This document shows, piece by piece, positions 25,845 through 34,731 of a stretch of 64,000 nucleotides of DNA (position 1 is the first letter of the stretch; each line of letters begins with the position of its first letter). This DNA is from CAKSXP01 sp964609305. Its GTDB lineage: Bacteria; Bacillota; Clostridia; Oscillospirales; Oscillospiraceae. Both the position numbers and the translations under genes were made by a program. The stretch is from contig CAZSRK010000001.1 of the NCBI GenBank assembly GCA_964609305.1, positions 25,513 through 89,512 of the forward strand, read 5' to 3'. The notes below the pieces were generated by a model, which did no database searches, was not told the origin of the DNA, and saw nothing but the letters and a program-made list of their open reading frames with translations.

Positions 25845-27257
25845 TTATTTGATGTCATTGCCGGTCAGCGCGGCACGAAACTGCGTGGCGTCCTGCGTCC
25901 CTTCCTCCCGCCTGTACAGCCCGGGTACCGCCGCATACACCGCCGCGCAGGTGACCAGGTCCTGCTTCCAGGTTATCTCGTTCGGCGCGTGCGCCCAGCT
26001 CTCCGCGCCGGGACCAAAGCCAACGCAGGGAATACCATAGCGGCCCTGTATGGACACGCCGTTTGTTGAAAAGGTCCACTTGTCGGTCAACGGCCGGCCG
26101 CGGCGCAGATGCATCGCGTCGCGGTAATTATCCTCATCGGCATAGCCGATGCGCTCTTCGCCGAACATGGCGCGGTGCGCCTGTGCGAGCGCCTGCACAT
26201 GTGCGGAGGTCTGCCTGTTTATCCAGGTCGGGAAATAGCATTCGGTCTCATATACCTCGCCTGTCCAGCTCGGCCGGTCGTACATATACATGGATACCGT
26301 GACGTCCTGTCCGTACTTTTTGACGGCGGGCAGCGCGCGTATCTCGTCCAGACAGGAATCCCAGGTTTCGCCGGCGGTCATACGCCTGTCTATCGACACG
26401 GAGCAGGAGTCGGCCACCGCACAGCGGCTCGGGCTTGTAAAGAAGATCTCGCTGACCGTGCAGGTACCCCGGCCCAGAAAGCGCGCATCCTGCCAGTGTT
26501 CCGGGTTGTATTCCGGCTCCAGCATCTTTACAAGGCCCTTGATCTCCACGCTGTCATCCGCCGGGTTTTCGTTCAGCGCTCGCACGTCCTGAAGAATATC
26601 CGCCATTTTATATATCGCGTTGTCGCCGCGCTCCGGCGCGCTGCCGTGGCAGGATACGCCCCTGACGTCGACGCGTATCTCCATGCGTCCGCGGTGGCCG
26701 CGGTATATGCCGCCGTCGGTCGGCTCCGTCGAAATGACAAATTCGATCCTGCTTCTCGCGTCCTCGGGTCCGTCAAAGTACTTGTTGACGATGTACTGCC
26801 AGCACATGCCGTCGCAGTCCTCCTCCTGTACGGAGCCGACGACCATGAGCCTGTATTCCTCGGGTATCAGGTCGAGATCTTTCATTATCTTCGCGCCGTA
26901 CACGGCGGAGGCCATGCCCCCCTCCTGGTCGCTGCCGCCGCGGCCGTAGATTATCTCGTTGTCCTCCCAGCCCTCGTAGGGGTCGGCGCTCCAGTTGTCG
27001 ATATTGCCGATGCCGACGGTGTCGATGTGGGAGTCGATGGCGATTATCCTGTCCCCATCGCCCATCCAGCCGATTACGTTGCCGAGCCCGTCGACCTCCA
27101 CTTTGTCGAAGCCGAGCTTTTCCATCTCCGCCTTTATACAGGCGACGACCTCTCCCTCGTGGCAGCTCTCGCTCGGAAGCCTTATCATCGCGCGCAGGAA
27201 CGCGCTCATGTCCTCCCGGTATCCCTTAGCAGCCGCCTTTATCGCTTCAAAATCCAT
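25845..27257 (-). CDS. ygeY: YgeY family M20 amidohydrolase
   Basis: 470 residues. M20-type dinuclear metal hydrolase: metal ligands in IAIDSHIDTVG, GRGGSDQEGG and the catalytic EEDCDG; the lid domain includes SCHGSAPERGDNA. The YgeY group is annotated as selenium-metabolism-linked and is thought to cleave ureido/carbamoyl intermediates in the purine route, though the exact substrate is not settled from sequence. Strong AGGAGGG site. Third gene of the minus-strand cluster. Confidence 0.92.
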   Translation of the reverse strand: MDFEAIKAAAKGYREDMSAFLRAMIRLPSESCHEGEVVACIKAEMEKLGFDKVEVDGLGNVIGWMGDGDRIIAIDSHIDTVGIGNIDNWSADPYEGWEDNEIIYGRGGSDQEGGMASAVYGAKIMKDLDLIPEEYRLMVVGSVQEEDCDGMCWQYIVNKYFDGPEDARSRIEFVISTEPTDGGIYRGHRGRMEIRVDVRGVSCHGSAPERGDNAIYKMADILQDVRALNENPADDSVEIKGLVKMLEPEYNPEHWQDARFLGRGTCTVSEIFFTSPSRCAVADSCSVSIDRRMTAGETWDSCLDEIRALPAVKKYGQDVTVSMYMYDRPSWTGEVYETECYFPTWINRQTSAHVQALAQAHRAMFGEERIGYADEDNYRDAMHLRRGRPLTDKWTFSTNGVSIQGRYGIPCVGFGPGAESWAHAPNEITWKQDLVTCAAVYAAVPGLYRREEGTQDATQFRAALTGNDIK

Positions 27258-27276
27258 AAATTTCCCTCCTTTTGTA

Positions 27277-30249
27277 TCAGTAAACCAGCCAACTGTAATT
27301 ATTTATGACGGCCCGGACCATATCTCCGGCCATATCAGGTATCTCATCAAGCGTATATTCGTTAGTTCCTTCTCCGATACGGACAAGTATCTGATTATTT
27401 TCAAGAATAAGGAAACCGGGATTTTCACTGCTGTCAAAGTCCTCGCGCGTTGAAAAGAGTGTGAACTTCGTGCGGTACGGCCCGCCAACATAGGGGCAGA
27501 AGACCTCACAGTTGCCGCACTCGTTGCACATGGCGTCAACATGAAGTATCTGCCGCGCGCCGTTTACAGTCACGGCGATGTTTGCCCTGTTCGGACATAC
27601 CTCACAGCAGGTCTCGCAGACGGTCGGGCACTCAAGGCAGCGGTAGGAATTGCTGACGTTATCAAGATCAGTGGCAAGATACCCGCGCTTGAACCTTGCA
27701 GACGTATCGTCAGGAGCAGCGTTTATCTCTTCATATTTTGACAGGTCGAGTCCGGCGATTGCCTGCACCGCCGCCGTCGCGCCTGCGATCGCCTCGACGA
27801 CTGTCTTGGGGCCGGTCCTCGCGTCGCCGGCGAGCCAGACTCCCTTAACATTAGTGCTTCCATCGGCATTGCAGACGGGCCTTCCCCGCTTGTCAAGCTC
27901 GATACCGAAACGGGAATAGAGCTCGCTGTCGGTACGCTCCCCGACAGCGGCGATGACGACGTCCGCGTCGACGTCCTGCGTCTGGCCGGTCGCGACAGGG
28001 CTGCGGCGGCCGCTGGAGTCCGGCTCGCCCAGACGCATGACCTGACAGGTCAGTTTGCCATCCCTCACCCCGACGGGCGCCAGCAGCGGCCGGAACTCGA
28101 CGCCTTCGTGCATCGCCTCGACAAGTTCCTCCTCGTCGGCGGGCATGTTGCGCACATCCCGGCGATAGACGAGCGATACCTTCTCAACACCGCGGCAGCG
28201 CAGCGCGGCGCGTGCGGCGTCCATGGCGGTATTGCCTCCGCCGACTATGACAACGTTTTTACCGGGCTGAAGCGCCTCGCCCCGGGTCTTGAAATCACGA
28301 AGAAATTCGATGACATTCCTCGCCTCGCCGTACTCCAGCCCGAGCTTTCCGGGATTCCATGCTCCTGTTGCGATAATAATGGTCTCAAAGCCAAGGGCTG
28401 CTATCTCATTTGGAGAATTTATCTCTCTGCCCGTTATGAACTCGACGCCCAGCGCCCGACAGAGCTCGAGGTCCCGATCAACCGTCTCTTCGCTGATGCG
28501 GAAGGAGGGAATTACGTTCCTGACGATGCCTCCGGGCTTTTCCAGGCGCTCGAATACCGTCGCCTTAAAACCCGCGCGGGCCAGGAAAAAAGCGCAGGAT
28601 ATGCCGGCGGGGCCGCCGCCTATGATACCCACCTTTCGGCCGTTTGGCGCGGCTGGCCTGATCTCATTCAGAAGCTCTGCCTGCCCGTTCAGGGCGCTTT
28701 CAAGCTTGACGGCGCGGATGTCTACCGGCGCCTCATAGTGGTTTCTCATGCACTTGTTCATGCAGGTATGCGGGCAGATGGTGCCCGTGATGTTCGGCAG
28801 AGGGTTACGCTCGGTTATAACACGCAGCGCCTCGAGGTATCGTCCCTCTCCTGCCAGTCGCAGGTATGCGGGTATATCCTGATTTATCGGGCAGGTACGG
28901 TGACAGGGTGCGGTAAAGCAGTCGAAGACAGGAAGCTGCTGCTCCAGCCTGCGCGAGGGCAGGGGCTTTACCGGCTTGCGGTAATGCCCGTCCTGCAAAG
29001 CCGCCGCGGCAAGAGCCGAGACCTTTTCCGTGCTTACCTTCTCAAATGGAACGTATTCCACATCCGCCATCATATCCGCAAGCTGGCACAGCCTGTTGTA
29101 TCCGCCGGATTTGAGCAGCGTCGTGGCCATGGTTATGGGCCAGATGCCCGCGTTGAACAGATCCTCAATATTAAACGCATCCGCTCCCCCGCAGTAGCTT
29201 ATCCGGAGCTTTCCATCAAATTCCGCGGCGAGCCGGCTGCACAGCTCTACCGTGAGCGGATACAGGCTCCTGCCGGACATATACATCTCCTCGGCCGGGA
29301 GCTCACCCTGCGTGACCTTGACGGGAAACGTGTTCGTGAGCTTGACCCCGAAGCTCAGGCCATGGCTTTCGGCCAGCGCCATGAGCCGGCGGAACATCGG
29401 CACCGCATCGGCATACTGCAGATCGTCGTTGAAGTGGAAATCGTCAAAGGCCATGTAATCGAAGCCCAGCGAATCAAGCGTTGAACGGGCAAATTTATAT
29501 CCGAGCAGCGTGGGGTTGCATTTCACGAAAGTGTTGAGCTTTTTTCTCTCAACAAGATATGTCGCAATGCTTTCTATCTCTTTTGGAGGACATCCGTGCA
29601 GTGTAGAGAGGGTTATGCCGGAGCAGATACGCGGGGAAATACTGTCGATATAGTCCCAGCTTACCTTGTAGAAGCTGGAGAGATTGCCTTTGGCCCAGGA
29701 CATACACTCCTGCCAGACGGCGGAGCCGGACGCGTCCCTGAGCCCCTCTATGAAAGCGTCTATCTTCGGCGACTGTATTCCGGCCAGGTCGTATCCTACG
29801 GACATGTTGAACATGAACCCGTCCGGACGGCCGAGGCCGAATTCCAGTGAGATGAGCTTGAGCACAAACCAGGCCTTGACATACTCGTCGAACGCCTCCT
29901 GTACGGTCAGCTCGGTCGACCACTCGCAGTTATAGGCCTCGTCGCCGGAGGCGATGCAGGGCTTGTTTACACATGCGGCCAGCTCCCGTCCATCCACGGT
30001 CTGGACAGTCTTGAGCTCGAAAAAACGTCCGCCGGCGACATAGGCTGCGACTATGTTCTGCGCAAGCTGCGTATTCGGGCCTGCTGCGGGGCCGAAGGGC
30101 GTCTCCAGTTTCTCTCCGAACAGCTCCAGTGTCCGGCCGGGGGCCCTGTGCAGCTTTGAAACCCCGAAGACCGTGCCCTGGCTGCGGTATTCGGCGAGGA
30201 TATGGGTCATCAGTTTTTCAAATGGTATCGGTTTCATTATATCGCTCAT
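27277..30249 (-). CDS. ygfK: YgfK-type iron-sulfur flavoprotein (putative selenate reductase subunit)
   Basis: 990 residues with three parts: an N-terminal dihydropyrimidine/dihydroorotate dehydrogenase-like barrel (to about 400), a GltD-like module with cysteine motifs PCHRTCPINQDIPAYL and TICPHTCMNKCMR plus Rossmann motifs GGGPAGIS and VGGGNTAMDAAR, and a C-terminal ferredoxin-like region with CLECPTVCETCCEVCPN and CNECGNCEVFCP. It should move electrons from NAD(P)H through flavin and 4Fe-4S clusters. Genetic work in enterobacteria and gut anaerobes links it to reductive uric acid breakdown; the older name refers to selenate. AGGAGG precedes the ATG. All motifs are intact. Confidence 0.93.
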   Translation of the reverse strand: MSDIMKPIPFEKLMTHILAEYRSQGTVFGVSKLHRAPGRTLELFGEKLETPFGPAAGPNTQLAQNIVAAYVAGGRFFELKTVQTVDGRELAACVNKPCIASGDEAYNCEWSTELTVQEAFDEYVKAWFVLKLISLEFGLGRPDGFMFNMSVGYDLAGIQSPKIDAFIEGLRDASGSAVWQECMSWAKGNLSSFYKVSWDYIDSISPRICSGITLSTLHGCPPKEIESIATYLVERKKLNTFVKCNPTLLGYKFARSTLDSLGFDYMAFDDFHFNDDLQYADAVPMFRRLMALAESHGLSFGVKLTNTFPVKVTQGELPAEEMYMSGRSLYPLTVELCSRLAAEFDGKLRISYCGGADAFNIEDLFNAGIWPITMATTLLKSGGYNRLCQLADMMADVEYVPFEKVSTEKVSALAAAALQDGHYRKPVKPLPSRRLEQQLPVFDCFTAPCHRTCPINQDIPAYLRLAGEGRYLEALRVITERNPLPNITGTICPHTCMNKCMRNHYEAPVDIRAVKLESALNGQAELLNEIRPAAPNGRKVGIIGGGPAGISCAFFLARAGFKATVFERLEKPGGIVRNVIPSFRISEETVDRDLELCRALGVEFITGREINSPNEIAALGFETIIIATGAWNPGKLGLEYGEARNVIEFLRDFKTRGEALQPGKNVVIVGGGNTAMDAARAALRCRGVEKVSLVYRRDVRNMPADEEELVEAMHEGVEFRPLLAPVGVRDGKLTCQVMRLGEPDSSGRRSPVATGQTQDVDADVVIAAVGERTDSELYSRFGIELDKRGRPVCNADGSTNVKGVWLAGDARTGPKTVVEAIAGATAAVQAIAGLDLSKYEEINAAPDDTSARFKRGYLATDLDNVSNSYRCLECPTVCETCCEVCPNRANIAVTVNGARQILHVDAMCNECGNCEVFCPYVGGPYRTKFTLFSTREDFDSSENPGFLILENNQILVRIGEGTNEYTLDEIPDMAGDMVRAVINNYSWLVY

Positions 30250-30268
30250 AATCTACCTCCTGTCGGGC

Positions 30269-31600
30269 TTAGCCGTTGAGCTCTTTCCAGAGCTTGTCCG
30301 CACTCGCCCGTATATGGGCGTTTATCGCTTCCTCATCGATATTCACGAGCTCTCGGTCGCGCATGAGCACCTTTCCGTTTACGACGGTGGTCTGGCACTG
30401 TCGGCCGGTCATGCCGAATATCATGTGCCCGTCTATATTCGCGTCGGAGAACTGGGTAAAGGGCTTATAGTCCATGACGATGACGTCTGCGGCAGCGCCC
30501 TCGGATAGTATGCCCAGCGGTTTTCCGAAGTGGCGCGAGGCGATGGCCGGGTTGTTTCTGAACATTGCCCCCGTTACCTCCGTCCATGCGACGCCGGGCA
30601 GACAGGCGTTGTGCCGCTGGATGATGAGCGCGACTTTCAGGCTCTCGAGCATGTCGTGGGTATAGGCGTCCGTGCCCAGACCGACAGTTATGCCCTTTTT
30701 GCACATCTGGAGCACCGGCGAGCAGCCGACGGCATTGCCCATATTGGACTCCGGATTATTCACGACCGCCGTGTTCGTCTCTTTTATCAATTCCATCTCC
30801 GCAGTATTTATATGTATGCAGTGGCCAAGCAGCGTACGCTCGCCGAGTATACCGTGGTCATGCAGGCGCTGGACAGGACGGCGGCCATAATTTTGCAGGC
30901 TGTCATATACGTCGTTCATCCCCTCCGAGACATGGATGTGGTAACCCATGAGGCCGTTGTTCTCCTGTACGCAGCGCTCAAAGGTCTTGTCGGAGAGTGT
31001 GAAGAGCGCATGCATGCCGAACATCGGCTTTATCATGTCGCTGTTCTGCTCGATTGCCCATCTGCCAAACTCGACGTTCTCACGTATCGCCTGAAGGCAC
31101 TTCTCCTCCCCGTCACGGTCGGACACCTCGTAGCACAGGCAGGCGCGCTCGCCCAGCTCCTTTGCAACGTCGGCTATCGCAAAAAGTGATCCGGGGATCT
31201 CCGCATAGCTGGCGTGATGGTCAAATATGGTCGTCACTCCCTGCTTTATACAGTCGATGATCGTCGCATAGGCGCTCGCGCGCGTGCCCTCGATGGTCAG
31301 ATGGCGGTCAATGTTCCACCACATCCCGTCGAGCACTTCGAAAAAGTTCGTCGGCGCATACCCGTTTATGGACAGGCCGCGGGCCAGCGCGCTGTAAATA
31401 TGCGTGTGCGCGTTTATAAAGCCGGGCATTATCACACCTCCGCGCGCGTCGACGAACTCAGCGCCGAGATACTTCTGGCGTATCTGTGAAAAATCGCCGA
31501 CCTCCACGATGGTATCCCCGTTGCAGGCGACCGCACCGTCCTCAAAATACGGTTTTTTCTCATCCCTTGTAATGACTTTTCCGTTTCCTATTATGAGCAT
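30269..31600 (-). CDS. ssnA: SsnA family aminohydrolase
   Basis: 443 residues, amidohydrolase superfamily. Metal-binding HAHTHIYSALARG-type motif (NAHTHIY near residue 58), later HIHVSEG, LLGHCIH and LGTDAYT. Deaminates or hydrolyses a ring amino group of a purine-like compound (inferred from family and context). GAGGAGGT lies nine bases before ATG 31600, which is why I prefer it over the longer frame. It begins the ssnA-ygfK-ygeY-ygeW-arcC run and is 204 bases from guaD upstream. Confidence 0.92.
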   Translation of the reverse strand: MLIIGNGKVITRDEKKPYFEDGAVACNGDTIVEVGDFSQIRQKYLGAEFVDARGGVIMPGFINAHTHIYSALARGLSINGYAPTNFFEVLDGMWWNIDRHLTIEGTRASAYATIIDCIKQGVTTIFDHHASYAEIPGSLFAIADVAKELGERACLCYEVSDRDGEEKCLQAIRENVEFGRWAIEQNSDMIKPMFGMHALFTLSDKTFERCVQENNGLMGYHIHVSEGMNDVYDSLQNYGRRPVQRLHDHGILGERTLLGHCIHINTAEMELIKETNTAVVNNPESNMGNAVGCSPVLQMCKKGITVGLGTDAYTHDMLESLKVALIIQRHNACLPGVAWTEVTGAMFRNNPAIASRHFGKPLGILSEGAAADVIVMDYKPFTQFSDANIDGHMIFGMTGRQCQTTVVNGKVLMRDRELVNIDEEAINAHIRASADKLWKELNG

Positions 31601-31630
31601 TGCGACTTTACCTCCTCGATGCTTTTCCAT

Positions 31631-31664
31631 CAAAAAGGGCGTCCACCTTTCGTGAACGCCCTTT
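31631..31664 (-). terminator. Terminator after guaD
   Basis: On the minus strand, AAAGGGCGTTCAC pairs (one G.U) with GTGGACGCCCTTT, followed by T. It separates guaD from ssnA, so ssnA should have its own promoter. Confidence 0.78.
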
Positions 31665-31766
31665 CACGCGGCAGCAAAACGGCTTCAGCCTGCTCAAAGA
31701 GCGGGAGTATCAGCCCGTGCGCGAAGCACTTCGTTACAGCCGAAGAATATATTACCTGTATATCTG

Positions 31767-31796
31767 ATTTTACCATCACTGTGTATTCCATTGCAA
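31767..31796 (-). promoter_or_regulatory. Weak candidate promoter for the ssnA-arcC operon
   Basis: On the minus strand TTGCAA (31796-31791) and TAAAAT (31772-31767) are 18 bases apart. It lies upstream of the guaD terminator hairpin, so transcripts from it would have to pass that hairpin to reach ssnA. Pattern only. Confidence 0.25.
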
Positions 31797-31804
31797 TAGC
31801 CAAA

Positions 31805-33067
31805 TCAAAAAATTCTTTTTCCGGACACAAATTTTGCGCAGCAGTCCTCTCCGCGGGAGAGGAAAATGAACCGCTCGAGACGCTCGCGCATCGAATAGGG
31901 CCGATTTGTACCGAACCTCGCCTCGTCGGCGACGACGGCGTCGAACTCAAACCCCTCGCAGAAAGCGCCGGTGTCTCCGAAGAACGCGCCTGCTCCGCGT
32001 GTCGCGAGATAGAACACCTCGTTGCAGCCGAGCGCTGCCTCCGGCTCCGAGCACAGCCTTGCGCGCAGTTTTGACGCTCGCATCGCCTCGCGCATCGCCT
32101 CGTTTATATCAAGGCTTTCTCCGCCGGATATGTCCGTACCCAGGCCGATGTTGACCCCCGCCTCGAGATATCGGCGCACGGGGGCGACGCCGCTTTTGAT
32201 ATTGGAGTTGGAGCTGGGGCAATGGGCGATGAATGCGCCGCGCTGGAGCATAAGCTCAGTCTCCCGCCGGTCGTTATAAAGACAGTGCGCCATAACCGTC
32301 CTGTCCGTCAGCAGCCCGAAGCCGTCATATACGTCGGCATAATCCAGTGCGGAGGGGAAGAGCCTTTTGACCCACTCTATTTCGTCGTGCGTCTCGTCCA
32401 GATGTGACTGGACATACAGCCCCCGCCCGCGCACGAGCTCTCCCAGCCGGCGCAGCAGCTCATCCGTGCAGCTGGGCGCAAAGCGCGGGGTTATTATGGG
32501 TTTTGTGTTTTCAAACCCGGCGCAGCCGTCCAGCCAGCGCAAAGTCTCGCGCATCGAGCTGTTCGCGTCTTTCTCCCTCAGGAAATCGGGACAGTTCCTG
32601 TCCATGTTTACCTTTCCAACCAGGGTATGCAGCCCGCTCTCCTCCAGAAGACGCATGAGAAGCAAAGTCGCGGGCACATGCACCGTTGCGAATATGGCCG
32701 CCCGGGTCGTGAATCCCCGCCGGAGCTCTCCGACGAACGCGGCGTAGACCTTTTCGGCATACTGCATGTCCTCAAACTTTGCCTCTTCGGGAAAGGTCAG
32801 GCCGTCGAGCCACTGTATGAGCTCATGGTCCATGCCCAGTCCGAGGTCGGCATACTGGCTGGCATGGGTATGCAGATCGGAAAAGCCCGGCATCACGAAC
32901 TTTCCGGAAAAATCCAAAATGGGCAGTCCGGAATATCTCTCCGGCAGGGATCGAAACAATCCGGCGCAGCGCCCATCTTCACAGACAAGGAAAGAATCCT
33001 CCGAAAATTCGGCGCCTTTAGGTGTCGGCGCATGCACTATGTCGCCGCGCAGAACAAAATCCTTCAT
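31805..33067 (-). CDS. guaD: Guanine deaminase
   Basis: 420 residues. Converts guanine to xanthine plus ammonia. Motifs: PGFSDLHTHASQY (metal HxH), KVNMDRNCPDFLRE, SHLDETHDEIEWV, AHCLYNDR, AHCPSSNSN (guanine-binding) and GTDISGGESLD. ATG 33067 has GGAGG upstream; the longer frame extends into the divergent promoter region and is rejected. It supplies xanthine to the catabolic cluster. Confidence 0.95.
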   Translation of the reverse strand: MKDFVLRGDIVHAPTPKGAEFSEDSFLVCEDGRCAGLFRSLPERYSGLPILDFSGKFVMPGFSDLHTHASQYADLGLGMDHELIQWLDGLTFPEEAKFEDMQYAEKVYAAFVGELRRGFTTRAAIFATVHVPATLLLMRLLEESGLHTLVGKVNMDRNCPDFLREKDANSSMRETLRWLDGCAGFENTKPIITPRFAPSCTDELLRRLGELVRGRGLYVQSHLDETHDEIEWVKRLFPSALDYADVYDGFGLLTDRTVMAHCLYNDRRETELMLQRGAFIAHCPSSNSNIKSGVAPVRRYLEAGVNIGLGTDISGGESLDINEAMREAMRASKLRARLCSEPEAALGCNEVFYLATRGAGAFFGDTGAFCEGFEFDAVVADEARFGTNRPYSMRERLERFIFLSRGEDCCAKFVSGKRIF

Positions 33068-33209
33068 CAATACCGCCTCCGTTTTTGCCGCCATCCTGCT
33101 CCGGAACGGCGGATATATGCCCCTGCGCCCGTGCCCCATCCGGCATGAGAATGGCGCATATAATAAAATTGCGCAATATATTTTATCATATACGCCGGAG
33201 CAAAACAAC

Positions 33210-33238
33210 TTGTGTTCGTCTGCCATTTATCGTATACT
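33210..33238 (+). promoter_or_regulatory. Candidate promoter of the PLP enzyme pair
   Basis: TTGTGT at 33210 and TATACT at 33233 with a 17-base spacer, 33 bases before the ATG, in the divergent gap shared with guaD. Confidence 0.55.
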
Positions 33239-33270
33239 TGACTCAACCAGATAATTCGGGAGGATGTATC

Positions 33271-34731
33271 ATGATCGACCTTACCATAAACAAAGACGCG
33301 CTTGGGCGCAACATCTCCATCGCCCGCGAAAACGGCATCACGATCCCCACCTTTGCGCAGATGAAAGATCCGGGACTCATACCGGACGATATAAAGCAAA
33401 AACTCAAAACCACCGGCATGTGGGACGTTGACCCGGTCAACCTTTTCCGTGTGACCTGGAAAAACGAACCTGTCAGCAGCGGCGGTCTTTTCGGCGCGCC
33501 GAACTACATCGAGCTGCCCAGTGAGCTGACCGGCGTACCCTGCCGTATCCTTGCGCTGGTAGGAAAGTGGTTTCCGACCGGATGCCATAAGGTCGGTGCC
33601 TCCTTCGCCTGCCTGGTACCCCGTCTCGTGACCGGCCAGTTCGACGCGCGCAACCAGCGGGCCGTCTGGCCCAGTACAGGCAACTATTGCCGCGGCGGCG
33701 CGTTCAACTCCCGCCTGCTCGGCGCGCAGGGCGTGGCTATCCTCCCTGCGGAGATGAGCCAGGAGCGCTTTGACTGGCTCAGGAGCATCGGCTCACAGGT
33801 GATCGCGACCCCGGGCTGCGAATCCAATGTCAAGGAGATTTTCGACAAGACCAACGAGCTGCGTCAGGATCCCTCCTGCATGATATTCAACCAGTTTGAG
33901 GAGATGGGCAACCACCTGTGGCATTATGAGGTCACAGGCTCTGCCCTGGCAGAAACGTTTGAGAGCATAAAGCGTCCCGGCGACCGCTTCGCCGGCGCGT
34001 GCTTCACGACGGGCTCTGCCGGCACCATCGGCTCCGGCGACAGGCTAAAGGAGCTTTATCCGGGACTGAAGCTCGCCGCAGGAGAGGCGCTGCAGTGCCC
34101 AACCCTGCTTGAAAACGGCTTCGGCGGCCACCGTATCGAGGGCATCGGCGACAAGCACGTTCCCTGGATACACAACGTCAGGAATACAGACCTTGTTATC
34201 GATATCGACGACAACGACAGCTTTGACCTGACCCGCCTGTTCAACGAGCCGCAGGGCCGCGAATACCTCGTGCGGGAGCTAGGCGTCGAGCCGGAGTTTG
34301 TCCAGAAGCTCGGCCTTCTCGGCATCTCGGGCATCGCCAACGTCCTGTGCTGCATCAAAATGGCAAAGTATTATGAATTTGACGAGCATGATATCGTGGC
34401 GACCGTGCTGACCGACAGCATAGACATGTACGGCAGCCGCATCGAGGAGCTGCGCGAGCGCGACGGCGAGTACACGCCGACAAAGGCCGCCGTCGACTAT
34501 GCCCTGCATCTGGGCGGTATCAAGACCGACAACATGCTGGAGCTGACCTATCCCGCGCGCAAGCGTGTGCACAACCTCAAGTATTACACCTGGGTCGAGC
34601 AGCAGGGGCACACTGCCGATGAGCTCAACGCGCTCTGGTACGACGTTGAGGGCACCTGGGGCGCCGTGCATAAACAGGCGCAGGAGATCGACGAGCTGAT
34701 ATGCCAGTTCAACGAGGCGGTCAGGGCATGA
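33271..34731 (+). CDS. Fold-type II PLP-dependent enzyme of unknown specificity
   Basis: 486 residues. The likely Schiff-base lysine is in PTGCHKVGASF near residue 111, the substrate-carboxylate loop is STGNYCRGGAFN, and the phosphate-binding glycine loop is TTGSAGTIGSG. It resembles tryptophan synthase beta/threonine dehydratase-type enzymes but is longer. It is divergent from guaD and translationally coupled to the next PLP gene. In the E. coli cluster this place is held by YgeX (diaminopropionate ammonia-lyase); this protein could do the equivalent elimination (inference). GGGAGG precedes the ATG. Confidence 0.82.
   Translation: MIDLTINKDALGRNISIARENGITIPTFAQMKDPGLIPDDIKQKLKTTGMWDVDPVNLFRVTWKNEPVSSGGLFGAPNYIELPSELTGVPCRILALVGKWFPTGCHKVGASFACLVPRLVTGQFDARNQRAVWPSTGNYCRGGAFNSRLLGAQGVAILPAEMSQERFDWLRSIGSQVIATPGCESNVKEIFDKTNELRQDPSCMIFNQFEEMGNHLWHYEVTGSALAETFESIKRPGDRFAGACFTTGSAGTIGSGDRLKELYPGLKLAAGEALQCPTLLENGFGGHRIEGIGDKHVPWIHNVRNTDLVIDIDDNDSFDLTRLFNEPQGREYLVRELGVEPEFVQKLGLLGISGIANVLCCIKMAKYYEFDEHDIVATVLTDSIDMYGSRIEELRERDGEYTPTKAAVDYALHLGGIKTDNMLELTYPARKRVHNLKYYTWVEQQGHTADELNALWYDVEGTWGAVHKQAQEIDELICQFNEAVRA

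Noticed and set aside
27277..30249. Selenate reduction as the main role of YgfK
   Set aside because: The neighbours are purine and ureide enzymes; the selenate name is historical and no selenate-specific partner is present.
31630..31950. 106-codon frame between guaD and ssnA
   Set aside because: Overlaps the guaD 3' end in another frame and includes the terminator hairpin; no ribosome site at its internal ATG.
33068..33270. Purine riboswitch in the guaD/PLP divergent region or before ade
   Set aside because: I looked for the conserved purine-aptamer core in these leaders and did not find it.
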